DNA of 64,000 bases, from assembly GCA_045600225.1 (NCBI GenBank), contig JAZRXL010000014.1:1-64000 (forward strand). Direction: 5' to 3'. The DNA comes from UBA1181 sp045600225 (GTDB taxonomy: Bacteria; Bacteroidota; Bacteroidia; Bacteroidales; Paludibacteraceae). Below the pieces are notes generated by a model. The model did not search any database. It saw only the letters and a program-made list of their open reading frames with translations, and had not been told where the DNA came from. Of this stretch, positions 41,557 through 50,593 are shown one piece after another. Made by a program: the position numbers and the translations under genes. The first letter of the stretch is position 1. Every line of letters begins with the position of its first letter.

Positions 41557-41812
41557 CTTTTCCGTATTCAACTGTTTGTTTGGTGAATAATTGGTTGACT
41601 ACGAAACATTCTCTTTCTGTCCCGATTTGTGCATTTATTGCAAGTGCATTCAAAACATTGGTGAATCTTGTCTGGTTTCTGTATTTTGCTGACAGACTTG
41701 TTGTCTGTATATAAAAGATTGGGAAGTTCTGCTTTCTGCATAGATGCGAGATAAGACAAAACAGTTGCTTCGTTGAGCTCTAACTAGGCTGCTAATTTTG
41801 ATATGTTGACTT
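41541..41812 (-). pseudogene. broken DUF4143-type ATPase gene fragment
   Basis: The minus strand reads VNISKLAA, a TAG stop (41784-41786), then LELNEATVLSYLASMQKAEL, LYTDNKSVSKIQKPDKI. The frame then shifts, apparently by loss of about five codons near 41664, and continues NVLNALAINAQIGTERECFV, NQLFTKQTVEYGKEIG. This order is that of the middle of DUF4143 ATPases, in which 'KPDKIYL.NPN..YAL' joins the two parts. It is a different member from the intact gene at 39607. Both 5' and 3' parts are missing. Confidence 0.8.
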
Positions 41813-41814
41813 TT

Positions 41815-42624
41815 TTATCCCCTCTGCTTCCAATAGTAATGAAGTAGTCCCTCTATGTGTTTTTGTGTGGCTTTTGAAAATAGTTTTTTTTGTGAGGCTC
41901 TGTTGTAGTGGTGGATGATTTGTAGGTTGGGTAAAACCACCACCTTTTTCCCTTGTCGGGATATGCGTTGGCAAAAATCGGCATCTTCTGGTCCGTAGAA
42001 AATCTTCTCATCTAAATAACCTACTTCGCCCAAAATCTCTCGCTTAAACATCTGACATGCTCCGATGGTATACTCCACAGCGAAAGGTTCTGCTGATGAT
42101 AACTCTTTGTGATAAAACTGCTCTTCGTTGGTGGACTTGATGCGATTGAACAGATTGTCGGGTAACCTCTTCTTAAATTTATCTGAACTCAGAAAGTTCA
42201 TCACCTTATATTTAGGCCAAGGCAGTTTTCGACAACTATCTTGTACGTTTCCTTCCAGGTCGGTTAGTTTGCAGGCGCAAAGCCCACACTCGTCGTGTTG
42301 CAGCAGATAATCCATCATTCCTCTGATGGCTGGTGCGTTGACTGTAGTGTCAATGTCTAGTATCCATACAAGATCGTTATGGCACTGTTTTAAGGCTATG
42401 TTCCTTGCTACGGCTACTCCTTTATTCTCCTGTAGTTGGGTAAGATTGATGCGATCCCCGTATTGGGTTAGCTCTTTTATCGTGTTATCTGAAGAACCAT
42501 TGTCTACAACTATGATCTCCGTTTGAATATCGGATGTGGACTCCAATAGGGAATCGAGACAGGGATGGACATCCTTCTCTGAATTCCAGGTTAGGAGAAT
42601 TACAGACAGTGAGGCTTGCATCAT
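41815..42624 (-). CDS. family 2 glycosyltransferase
   Basis: A 269-residue GT-A fold enzyme. The N-terminal nucleotide-sugar site has SVILLTWNSEKDVHPCLDSLL, EIIVVDNGSSD and the DxD-like WILDIDTTV; the acceptor region has GACQMFKREILGEVGYLDEKIFYGPEDADFCQR, with the ED catalytic motif. Soluble or weakly membrane-bound; it resembles rhamnosyl-type transferases of cell-surface glycan assembly. Its ATG overlaps the stop of the radical SAM gene (ATGA), so both are translated together. The sugar and acceptor are unknown. Confidence 0.9.
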   Translation of the reverse strand: MMQASLSVILLTWNSEKDVHPCLDSLLESTSDIQTEIIVVDNGSSDNTIKELTQYGDRINLTQLQENKGVAVARNIALKQCHNDLVWILDIDTTVNAPAIRGMMDYLLQHDECGLCACKLTDLEGNVQDSCRKLPWPKYKVMNFLSSDKFKKRLPDNLFNRIKSTNEEQFYHKELSSAEPFAVEYTIGACQMFKREILGEVGYLDEKIFYGPEDADFCQRISRQGKKVVVLPNLQIIHHYNRASQKKLFSKATQKHIEGLLHYYWKQRG

Positions 42625-44063
42625 TTGTGGAATAGTTTTCTTCGTACGGCTGTAAGTGCAATCTTGAAATCGGTCCAGGACCCAAATTTCTTAATGTTTT
42701 TCCAAATGAAAGAGGGACGAAGGAAAAAGCCTACATTGTTCCAAAAGAGTAGTCTCTCCATCTCTTCACTAGAAAGGTTTGGATAACTGATGATGGAGTT
42801 GTGTTGCACATCCGTAGGGGTGTATTCTCCCCCTTTTATCCAGTTGTTTGCTTTGGCTAATTCGTAGAATTCAGTACCAGGGAATGGCGCAACAATGTTG
42901 AACATGACTTGTGAAACATTCAATTCCTTTGATTTTTTCAAAGTGTCCTTGATCGTTTCTTTGGTTTCCAACGGACTGGTTCCAATCAGTATGTTTAGTT
43001 TTACCGGCACATCGTATTTTTTCAACAACTCAATGCCCTCGAATATTTGCTTGGAAGTGATTCCCTTTTTGATGTATTGAAGAATGTTGTCGTTGAAACT
43101 TTCCACACCCAAATCGACAAATTGACATCCGGAATTACCTAAGATTTCTGCAATCTCCTCAGTGATGGCATCCACTCGGGCTTGACACCCCCATGCGATC
43201 TTGTGTCTCTTCAAACATTCGCAGATCGGGCGGAGACGTTTGGTGGTTGTGATAAAATTGTCATCGATAAAACAGATCGCCTTGTAACCTTTGCTGGCCA
43301 ACATCTCCACCTCTTCGATTACCTTCTCCACTGAACGGAAGGAGATGAAAGGTTTTTTCCCAGTCACTCTCTTGTTCTCTATCTCGCGGGCGAAAGTAAG
43401 AGAACTTGGCACGCAGTAGATGCAGTGGAATGGACAGTTGCGACTTGTAAGAACTGTCGTATAAGGGTGTGTCTTAAGTTTTGGATTTGTGTAGGTGTAT
43501 TGCTCGATGAAGTGACGCGCAGGAACGGGAAGCTCATCTAAATCTTTCAGTAGTTCTCTGGATGGATTGTGCTTTTTCTCTCCGTTGCATAGGTAGGTAA
43601 TACCTTTCACCTCGGCAATGTCTTCTGATCTCTCTATGGTTAGTAGGACCTCCGAAACGGTCATTTCTGGCTCGCCTCGCACAATGATAATGTGATCATC
43701 TGCAAGAAGCTCTTTTGTGTAGTATGTCACGCCAGGTCCCATGACGACAATCCAAGTATCCATGCCTCTCTTTTCTCGGATCTTGCGGATTACCTCCTTG
43801 TCTGTTTTGAGCGATAGGTTGACGCTCCACAATGCGTAGCAATCACTTTTATCCTTTTGAAAGAATTCATCCAAATCGTCTTCTTTCCTTTCACTTATGA
43901 CAAAGTCTTCGTAGTGAACTTCATGGCCATCCCTTTCTAAAAGGGCAGCTACCGTTAGTTCATAGATGTTGGGCATAGGGTAAACTATGCGTGTGCATCC
44001 AGCAGTGCGTTCTGCTGGCAACTCTCCGTCAAGTGAAGGGGGCACGATGAATGTGATAACCAT
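42621..44063 (-). CDS. B12-binding-domain radical SAM protein
   Basis: A 480-residue enzyme. Residues 1-150 have a cobalamin-binding-like Rossmann domain (with 'YELTVAALLERDGHEV', WIVVMGPGVTYY). The radical SAM domain begins with the cluster motif CPFHCIYC near residue 205 and continues with CFIDDNFITTTKRL, QFVDLGVESFNDNIL and LNILIGTSPLETKETI. These are typical of the B12-dependent class (methylase or BchE-like). The co-translated glycosyltransferase suggests modification of a surface polysaccharide or lipid; the reaction cannot be inferred. Confidence 0.9.
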   Translation of the reverse strand: MVITFIVPPSLDGELPAERTAGCTRIVYPMPNIYELTVAALLERDGHEVHYEDFVISERKEDDLDEFFQKDKSDCYALWSVNLSLKTDKEVIRKIREKRGMDTWIVVMGPGVTYYTKELLADDHIIIVRGEPEMTVSEVLLTIERSEDIAEVKGITYLCNGEKKHNPSRELLKDLDELPVPARHFIEQYTYTNPKLKTHPYTTVLTSRNCPFHCIYCVPSSLTFAREIENKRVTGKKPFISFRSVEKVIEEVEMLASKGYKAICFIDDNFITTTKRLRPICECLKRHKIAWGCQARVDAITEEIAEILGNSGCQFVDLGVESFNDNILQYIKKGITSKQIFEGIELLKKYDVPVKLNILIGTSPLETKETIKDTLKKSKELNVSQVMFNIVAPFPGTEFYELAKANNWIKGGEYTPTDVQHNSIISYPNLSSEEMERLLFWNNVGFFLRPSFIWKNIKKFGSWTDFKIALTAVRRKLFHK

Positions 44064-44316
44064 AAATCAGAATTTTGTTACGAACAGCAAATTTAACTAT
44101 GTCTGACTATATAACCAAGAACCATAACATTTATTGTCTTTCCCGCACTCTTGTTGAATGGGCGAAAAATAGACTATGTTTTCAAAAAAAATGATATTGT
44201 TCTTTTTTTTGGCATTGTTTTTGCATTTGAGATAATGATATGTGTGTGAGGAGGTAAAGGCTCTAACTTTTCACCGAAAAATTATAAAAAGGGCCTCTAA
44301 TAAAAATTTAATAAAA

Positions 44317-44958
44317 ATGAAGAAATTATTTTTGATGGTGTCTACAGTGATGCTTTCTCTTGGATTCGCATCATGTGGAGGAGATGAATCTAACGAAACT
44401 TATGATGAAAATGAGTATCAAAACAGTGTAGACATGGGTACTTCTGTTAGATGGTATAAGTACAACTTAGGTGCTACTACAGAGACTGAACCTGGCGACT
44501 ATTTTCAATGGAGTATCACAGCTCCAAGCGATTATCATGGATCAGTTAATATGATTAATCGTTATTCAGAGGATGGCACTCTTAGTGCTCAATATGATGC
44601 TGCAAGTGTCATTTTAGAAAAAGGATGGAGAATGCCAACACCAGAAGAAATGCAGAGCTTGGAGAATGCTTGTGATGTGGAGTTTACATCTAAGAATGGT
44701 GTTAATGGTTTGGAGTTCAAAAGTAAAACAACTGGAAATACTCTTTTCTTCCCTGCAGCAGGATATATGACAAAAACTCTTTTTACTGAGAAAGAGATGA
44801 AGAATGAAGGTGTTGCGGGATACTATTGGACTTCTTATTATAGTAAAGAAGATGGAAAGGCTAAACGTTATGAGTTTAGTGCAAGTTCTAATGGATTAAA
44901 GAACGCAAGTGTTATGGATGGATGTTTCATCCGCCCTGTAAAACTAAAGGGTGAATAA
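44317..44958 (+). CDS. lipoprotein with FISUMP-like domain
   Basis: A 213-residue lipoprotein. ATG at 44317 gives a clean signal MKKLFLMVSTVMLSLGFASC with lipobox Cys20 followed by GG, typical of surface-directed Bacteroidetes lipoproteins. The mature part reads VDMGTSVRWYKYNLGATTETEPGDYFQW, WRMPTPEEMQSLENAC, LFFPAAGYM and YYWTSYY. That order is characteristic of the Fibrobacter major paralogous (FISUMP)/DUF1566-like domain. Such proteins are common in Bacteroidetes and of unknown function, perhaps in binding. An upstream in-frame ATG at 44242 would bury the signal peptide and is unlikely. Confidence 0.82.
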   Translation: MKKLFLMVSTVMLSLGFASCGGDESNETYDENEYQNSVDMGTSVRWYKYNLGATTETEPGDYFQWSITAPSDYHGSVNMINRYSEDGTLSAQYDAASVILEKGWRMPTPEEMQSLENACDVEFTSKNGVNGLEFKSKTTGNTLFFPAAGYMTKTLFTEKEMKNEGVAGYYWTSYYSKEDGKAKRYEFSASSNGLKNASVMDGCFIRPVKLKGE

Positions 44959-44984
44959 TACTTTCTTTGACCTCTTTAAATACA

Positions 44985-45019
44985 AAAGTGGGATGTTCAT
45001 TCCTGAACCAGCCCACTTT
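44985..45019. terminator. hairpin between convergent genes
   Basis: AAAGTGGG (44985-44992) pairs with CCCACTTT (45012-45019), with an inner GTTCA/TGAAC stem. The T-run is weak. Confidence 0.5.
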
Positions 45020-45036
45020 CTATTTGATACAGAATG

Positions 45037-48000
45037 TTATGCCTTCTTTACTCCGATGTTTACTTTGAAGTCATCGAAATCTAATTCTGTAGGGTTTGCT
45101 ACTTTGTCAACCAAAGAGATACTGTTTGCTAATACTTGAGAAGCAATATACTCTTTGAACTCTTCAACTGCAGCGTTTACATTCTCTGATTTCTCGATTT
45201 CAATCAAAATCTTATCGGTGATCTCAAAACCGCTTGACTTACGAATGTTTTGGATACGATTGACGAACTCGCGAGCAATACCCTCTTTCTGAAGTTCTGG
45301 AGTGATCGTTACATCCAATGCGATGGTAATAGTACCATTGTTGGCTACCAACCATCCAGGAATATCCTCTGAAAGAATCTCAACATCGCTCTTCTCAATG
45401 ACAACCGTATTGCCTTCGATAGCCATTTCGTAAGTTCCAGTCTTCTCCAATTTAGAAATCTCCTCTTGTGGTAAACTTTGCAATTGGGCTGCAACTGCCT
45501 TCATATTCTTGCCACACTTAGGCCCCAACTTCTTGAAGTCTGGTTTGATCTTCTTTACCAAGATTCCTGCTGAATCGTCTACGAAGTTGATCTCTTTCAC
45601 ATTTACTTCGTTCATGATGAGGTCTTTGACTGCCTCTACATTTTCTTGTTCGTGTTCAGCAAGGATTGGAACCATAATCTGTTTCAATGGTTGACGAACC
45701 TTGATGTTCTCTTTTTTACGCAAAGACAATGTCATTGAGGAGATGTCTTGTGCCAATTGCATACGCTCTTCCAAAGTCTTGTCGATCAATTTCTCGTCGT
45801 ACTTAGGGAAGTCTGCCAAGTGGACTGATTCGCTCTTGTCGCAACCTGTTGCGTTATTCAAATCCAAGAATAATTGGTCTGAATAGAATGGAGAAATAGG
45901 GGCCATCAAACGAGCGATGGTGTCCAAACAAGTGTAAAGTGTTTGGTAAGCAGCCAACTTGTCTTCTGTTAATGTTCCTCCCCAGAAACGCTTACGGTTC
46001 AAGCGCACATACCAGTTACTCAAGTGATCGTTAACGAAGTTGGAAATAGCACGACCTGCCTTAGTTGGCTCGTAGTCGTTGTAGCTTTCGTCAACCTCTT
46101 TGATAAGCGAGTTAAGTAAAGAGATGATCCAACGGTCGATCTCAGGACGCTTCTCCATAGGCACTTGAGGTTGGCTATTGGTGAAGTTGTCCACATTCGC
46201 ATACAATGCGAAGAATGAATAAGTATTGTATAGGGTTCCGAAGAACTTACGACGTACTTCCTCGACACCCTCTGTGTCAAATTTCAAGTTGTCCCAAGGA
46301 GACGCATTAGTGATCATATACCAACGAAGTGGGTCTGATCCATATTTCTCGATGGCTCCGAATGGGTCTACAGCGTTGCCTAAACGTTTAGACATCTTGT
46401 TTCCGTTCTTGTCAAGTACCAAACCATTAGAGATTACGGCCTTGAAAGCCACGCTATCCTTGATCATGGTAGAGATGGCGTGCAATGTGAAGAACCAACC
46501 ACGAGTTTGGTCAACACCCTCTGCAATGAAATCAGCAGGATAGAACTCGCCATTGTCAACTACCTCTTTGTTCTCGAATGGATAGTGTTGTTGAGCGAAT
46601 GGCATAGCTCCTGAATCGAACCATACATCAATCAAGTCGGTCTCTCTCTTCATTGGCTTGCCACTATCAGATACCAAGATGACGTTGTCGATATAAGGAC
46701 GGTGAAGGTCGATGTTCTTAGGATCGTAGTTCTCTTTCGAGTAGTCACCTACCTTGAAGTTCTTCCAAGGGTTCTCCTTCATAAATCCAGCTTTGATAGA
46801 TTTGTCGATTTCCTCGAATAATTCAGCGATAGATCCGATACATTTCTCTTCTGTACCTTCTTCATTGCGCCAGATTGGAAGAGGGGTTCCCCAGTAACGA
46901 GAACGAGACAAGTTCCAGTCGTTCAAGTTTTCCAACCATTTTCCGAAACGACCTGTTCCTGTCGATTCTGGTTTCCAAAGTATGGTTTTGTTCAACTCCA
47001 TCATGCGCTCGCGTGCTTGTGTAGAGCGGATGAACCAGCTATCCAATGGATAGTAAAGTACGGGCTTGTCGGTACGCCAGCAGTGAGGGTAGTTGTGTAC
47101 ATGTTTCTCGATCTTGAATGCTTGGTCGTTCATCTTCATATCCATACAGATAGAGATGTCGAGAGTCTCGTCTTTGTCTGTCAAAGTTGCATCGTATGCA
47201 TTCTTTACAAAACGACCTTCATATTTCTTGTAAGCCTCTACATTGATGTGCGACTTCACATACTCTGTGTCCAAGTCTGCCAACAAGTAGAATTTACCTG
47301 TCAAGTCAACAGAAGGACGAAGGTTCCCGAATTTGTCAACCAATTGCAATGGAGGGATACCAGCAGCTTTTGCCACTTTGGCATCATCCGCACCAAACGT
47401 AGGAGCGATGTGAACAATACCGGTACCATCTTCAGTGGTAACATAGTCACCTGGAATCACACGAAATGCTTGATCTGCATTTTCTGGTTTGATCCAGTTC
47501 AATAGTTGTTCGTACTTCATGCCTACAAGGTCTGTACCTTTGTATTCGCCAACAACTTTGAAAGGAACAAGCTTGTCACCCTCTTTGTATTCCTCAAGAG
47601 CCAACTCGGCAGCTTTTGGATTGAAGTGGGCGTTCACCAAATCTTTTGCAACTACATAAGTGGCAGGTTTGCCAGTGTATGGGTTGTATGATTGAACTGC
47701 AACGTAAGTGATGTTTGGACCTACGCAAAGTGCAGTGTTTGAAGACAAAGTCCAAGGAGTAGTTGTCCAAGCCAAGAAGTAAGGAGTTCCCCATTGTGCC
47801 ATTTCTGGCTTAGGGTCTAACATCTTAAATTGAGCAACAACAGTAGTATCCTTTACATCACGGTAGCATCCAGGTTGGTTCAACTCATGAGAACTAAGAC
47901 CAGTACCAGCAGCAGGTGAGTAAGGTTGAATTGTGTAGCCTTTGTATAGGTAACCTTTCTTATAAAGCTCTTTCAAAAGGTACCAAAGTGTTTCGATGAA

Positions 48001-48468
48001 TTTATTGTCGTAAGTGATGTAAGGATTCTCCAAATCCACCCAATAACCCATCTTTTTTGTAAGGTCGGTCCACTCTTTAGTGAACTTCATCACATTTGTA
48101 CGACAAGCGTTATTGTATTCGTCAACAGAGATTTTCTTTCCGATATCTTCTTTTGTGATGCCGAGTTCTTTCTCCACACCCAATTCAACAGGAAGACCAT
48201 GAGTATCCCATCCGGCTTTACGCTTTACGTGGAATCCCTTCATTGTTTTATAACGGCAGAAAATATCCTTGATAGAACGCGCCATCACGTGGTGGATACC
48301 AGGCATACCGTTTGCAGAGGGAGGACCTTCGAAGAATACGAAAGAAGGCGCGCCTTCTCTTGTTTGAATACTCTTGTGAAATAAATCTTTCTCTTCCCAT
48401 TGTTTCAATACCTCTTTGTTGATCTCAGAGAGGTTGAAATTGGAATGTTCAGCGAATTTCTTTGCCAT
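45037..48468 (-). CDS. ileS: isoleucyl-tRNA synthetase
   Basis: An 1143-residue class I synthetase that charges tRNA-Ile and edits valine. The HIGH-type signature occurs as PPSANGMPGIHH (residues 49-60) and KMSKR at 691-695. The editing domain lies between (TTTPWTLSSNTALCVGP, GTGIVHIAPTFGADD) and a long anticodon-binding region follows. The length and the HxxH variant fit the eukaryote-like IleRS type seen in Bacteroidetes. A leader of at least 230 bases precedes it, with a small ATGGGT/ACCCAT hairpin at about 48498-48512; no T-box is seen or expected. Confidence 0.97.
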   Translation of the reverse strand: MAKKFAEHSNFNLSEINKEVLKQWEEKDLFHKSIQTREGAPSFVFFEGPPSANGMPGIHHVMARSIKDIFCRYKTMKGFHVKRKAGWDTHGLPVELGVEKELGITKEDIGKKISVDEYNNACRTNVMKFTKEWTDLTKKMGYWVDLENPYITYDNKFIETLWYLLKELYKKGYLYKGYTIQPYSPAAGTGLSSHELNQPGCYRDVKDTTVVAQFKMLDPKPEMAQWGTPYFLAWTTTPWTLSSNTALCVGPNITYVAVQSYNPYTGKPATYVVAKDLVNAHFNPKAAELALEEYKEGDKLVPFKVVGEYKGTDLVGMKYEQLLNWIKPENADQAFRVIPGDYVTTEDGTGIVHIAPTFGADDAKVAKAAGIPPLQLVDKFGNLRPSVDLTGKFYLLADLDTEYVKSHINVEAYKKYEGRFVKNAYDATLTDKDETLDISICMDMKMNDQAFKIEKHVHNYPHCWRTDKPVLYYPLDSWFIRSTQARERMMELNKTILWKPESTGTGRFGKWLENLNDWNLSRSRYWGTPLPIWRNEEGTEEKCIGSIAELFEEIDKSIKAGFMKENPWKNFKVGDYSKENYDPKNIDLHRPYIDNVILVSDSGKPMKRETDLIDVWFDSGAMPFAQQHYPFENKEVVDNGEFYPADFIAEGVDQTRGWFFTLHAISTMIKDSVAFKAVISNGLVLDKNGNKMSKRLGNAVDPFGAIEKYGSDPLRWYMITNASPWDNLKFDTEGVEEVRRKFFGTLYNTYSFFALYANVDNFTNSQPQVPMEKRPEIDRWIISLLNSLIKEVDESYNDYEPTKAGRAISNFVNDHLSNWYVRLNRKRFWGGTLTEDKLAAYQTLYTCLDTIARLMAPISPFYSDQLFLDLNNATGCDKSESVHLADFPKYDEKLIDKTLEERMQLAQDISSMTLSLRKKENIKVRQPLKQIMVPILAEHEQENVEAVKDLIMNEVNVKEINFVDDSAGILVKKIKPDFKKLGPKCGKNMKAVAAQLQSLPQEEISKLEKTGTYEMAIEGNTVVIEKSDVEILSEDIPGWLVANNGTITIALDVTITPELQKEGIAREFVNRIQNIRKSSGFEITDKILIEIEKSENVNAAVEEFKEYIASQVLANSISLVDKVANPTELDFDDFKVNIGVKKA

Positions 48469-48702
48469 TTTATATTATTGTTACTATTTTTCTTTCGATG
48501 GGTGTTACCCATTATTACTGAATGATTTGCAAAATTACTGCAAATCCATAAAAAAACAAAAAGAAATAGGAATTAACAATCATCCCATCCGTCGTATCTT
48601 CGCTCAATAATGTTGGCGAATAAATTCTTCCTATGATGCAACCATTCGCTGATTGGTTGGTATGCATTCTCACACTCTCATTCCCATGTTTTCGAGGTGT
48701 CG

Positions 48703-49548
48703 CTATTCGCTACCGCTTCTGTCTGTGGCTAAACGAAGGCCGATGATGTTGGATGCGAAATCTGGTTTGCTCTTGTTTCTACAAGAGGTACGACAGAATA
48801 GGGCGGGTCCTTCGAAGTATCCACCACGAACCACGCGTTCTGTACCCGATGGAGCACCTTCAGGATTGATGAGCTCTGTTTCGGTGTCTTCTGGGTAGGG
48901 ACCGTACCAGTCAGAACACCATTCCCATACGTTACCACTCATGTCGTATAATCCCAATTCGTTTTCTTTTCTCTTTCCTGTTGGGTGGGTGAGTCCCTCT
49001 GAGTTGTCTTTGTACCAACCCAAAGAGTACATGTCGTTACCGCCACTGTATTTCATGTTCTCTGACATCACACCGCCACGGGCTGCATATTCCCATTCAG
49101 CCTCGGTTGGTAGTCTGTATTCTGTGCCTAAGAACGCATTCAGCTTGTCTAAGAACTTTTGCACATCATTCCATGACACATTGGTGACAGGAGCGTCATC
49201 ATTTCTGTTGTCGCTTGGGTTCTTGCCCATCACCTCTCTCCATTGTCGTTGGGTTACGGTATACTTGCAGATGGCGTAACTTCTTACAAAAACAGGATGT
49301 GCTGGCTTTTCTGGTAACAAGCACTCGTCCTCTTGCTCTGCGGTGCAACCCATGGTGAATGATCCTCCTTCTACGAACACCATTTTGAAGTTTAAAATGG
49401 CCTTCTTGCGGGCAATTTGGTCTTCGCTAAGTGCAGAAGGACGATGTTGAGGTTGTGCTGCCGGTGCTGCTTTCTCATCCTTCTTTGCAGAGGTGAGCGT
49501 TAGCGTTAAAGCGGCCAATAGGCTGATAAGAAAAACGTATTTTTTCAT
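48703..49548 (-). CDS. exported SUMF1/FGE-family protein
   Basis: A 281-residue secreted protein: signal peptide MKKYVFLISLLAALTLTLTSA, then a formylglycine-generating-enzyme-like domain from about residue 55. Landmarks are MVFVEGGSFTMGCT, PAHPVFVRSYAICKYTVTQRQW, PVTNVSWNDVQKFLDKLN, YRLPTEAEWEYAARGG, YDMSGNVWEWCSDWYG and VRGGYF, all family core elements. The active-site cysteines of true FGE are not clearly present; many relatives (for example GldK/GldJ-like or C-type-lectin-like members) are non-catalytic. It starts one base after the stop of the PepSY-like lipoprotein gene. Confidence 0.85.
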   Translation of the reverse strand: MKKYVFLISLLAALTLTLTSAKKDEKAAPAAQPQHRPSALSEDQIARKKAILNFKMVFVEGGSFTMGCTAEQEDECLLPEKPAHPVFVRSYAICKYTVTQRQWREVMGKNPSDNRNDDAPVTNVSWNDVQKFLDKLNAFLGTEYRLPTEAEWEYAARGGVMSENMKYSGGNDMYSLGWYKDNSEGLTHPTGKRKENELGLYDMSGNVWEWCSDWYGPYPEDTETELINPEGAPSGTERVVRGGYFEGPALFCRTSCRNKSKPDFASNIIGLRLATDRSGSE

Positions 49549-49549
49549 A

Positions 49550-50401
49550 TTAATCTAAGTTATCGCTTGCTTTTGATTCAATGCTCAAGAATTCACCAGT
49601 CTTAGAGAAGGTGAGTTCTACATTGTTGGGTTTGTTTAGTTTTACGCGATATCCGTAGCTCTTCTTCTCGATGCGACGGATATATTGTTCTGGATAATCC
49701 TTTTCGATGTATTTGTTCAAAGTGTTGGGCAATAGTTGGAGAATTGATTCTGGAAACTTTTGCTTCTTTGAATTCTTAATGTAAAACCAATTGCCTTTGC
49801 GGTCGAAATCTATTTCAGTGTTTCCTTCGATAGTTACATTGTAATCTCCATCCACATCGTTTACAAGAGAGAGTATGATTTGGTCAGGGTAGTGCTTGTT
49901 GATGAAAGCGGAGGCATTGGAAGGAAGTCTTTTGCCTGCAGGATCATCACTTATGATCTCTCCATCTTTTGTAAAATTCAACTCGATATCATTAGGCTTT
50001 CTGAAAGAGATTCTGTAAATGAGATTGTTTCTTCCGAATGTTTTTTTCTCCACTTTGTGGATGGCCTCTGATGCGTAGTTCTCTTGAATGTATTGGGTTA
50101 TGCCCTCGGGAAGTGATTCGAGAAGTGACTTTGGAATGTCATTTCCTTTTGTGTTTATTACTTCCCATTGACCAGTGTTGGTGAAGTCTATTTCGGTGCC
50201 ATCTTCTAATGTTACCTCATAGTCCATCATGTTTTTGGTCTCTTCCACATTGCTTATCCCATTCTCATGATAGTGGGTTGAAAGAAAAGAAACAGCATCT
50301 TTGGGTAGTTTGTTCGTGTCTTTGTTCGTGTTACTGCAAGAGCACAAACCTACGACTGAGGCTGCTACCATAAACATTGCAAGTGATTTCTTTGTTCTCA
50401 T
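49550..50401 (-). CDS. PepSY-like (DUF2874) lipoprotein
   Basis: A 283-residue lipoprotein with lipobox VGLCSC (Cys20 or Cys22 region). The mature part contains consecutive PepSY-like units of about 70 residues: 'LPKDAVSFLSTHY...YEVTLEDGTEIDFTNTGQWE', and later 'LPSNASAFINKHYPDQ...YNVTIEGNTEIDFDRKGNW', each followed by a weaker half unit. Proteins of this type (beta-lactamase-inhibitor-like fold) are frequent in the Bacteroidetes envelope, and their ligand is unknown. It heads the two-gene unit with the SUMF1-like protein. Confidence 0.85.
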   Translation of the reverse strand: MRTKKSLAMFMVAASVVGLCSCSNTNKDTNKLPKDAVSFLSTHYHENGISNVEETKNMMDYEVTLEDGTEIDFTNTGQWEVINTKGNDIPKSLLESLPEGITQYIQENYASEAIHKVEKKTFGRNNLIYRISFRKPNDIELNFTKDGEIISDDPAGKRLPSNASAFINKHYPDQIILSLVNDVDGDYNVTIEGNTEIDFDRKGNWFYIKNSKKQKFPESILQLLPNTLNKYIEKDYPEQYIRRIEKKSYGYRVKLNKPNNVELTFSKTGEFLSIESKASDNLD

Positions 50402-50560
50402 ACTACTTTTTATTTGAAGTTCGGATGTTAGTTTTGATACATCCTCACAAATGTAGATAATTTTTATTATTTATTCTCAATCGAAGCCAATTAAATCTTA
50501 AATGACTTCGTTGGACGAACGTTTCTTAAATCTTAATTCTTAAATCTTAATTATATATGG

Positions 50561-50568
50561 TAACTTTG
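50561..50568 (+). promoter_or_regulatory. -7 element of the deacylase operon
   Basis: TAACTTTG, 25 bases before the ATG at 50594. Tandem TCTTAA(A/T) heptads fill 50521-50557 directly upstream. The same -7 and similar heptads precede argH. Confidence 0.6.
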
Positions 50569-50593
50569 CAAAAAAAATATAAACTTAGAAATT

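Noticed and set aside
41532..41714. 60-codon plus-strand open frame
   Set aside because: It is the reverse strand of the broken DUF4143 gene fragment.
48498..48512. ATGGGT/ACCCAT hairpin in the ileS leader as a T-box
   Set aside because: Too small, no T-box sequence or specifier stem; T-boxes are not typical of Bacteroidetes.
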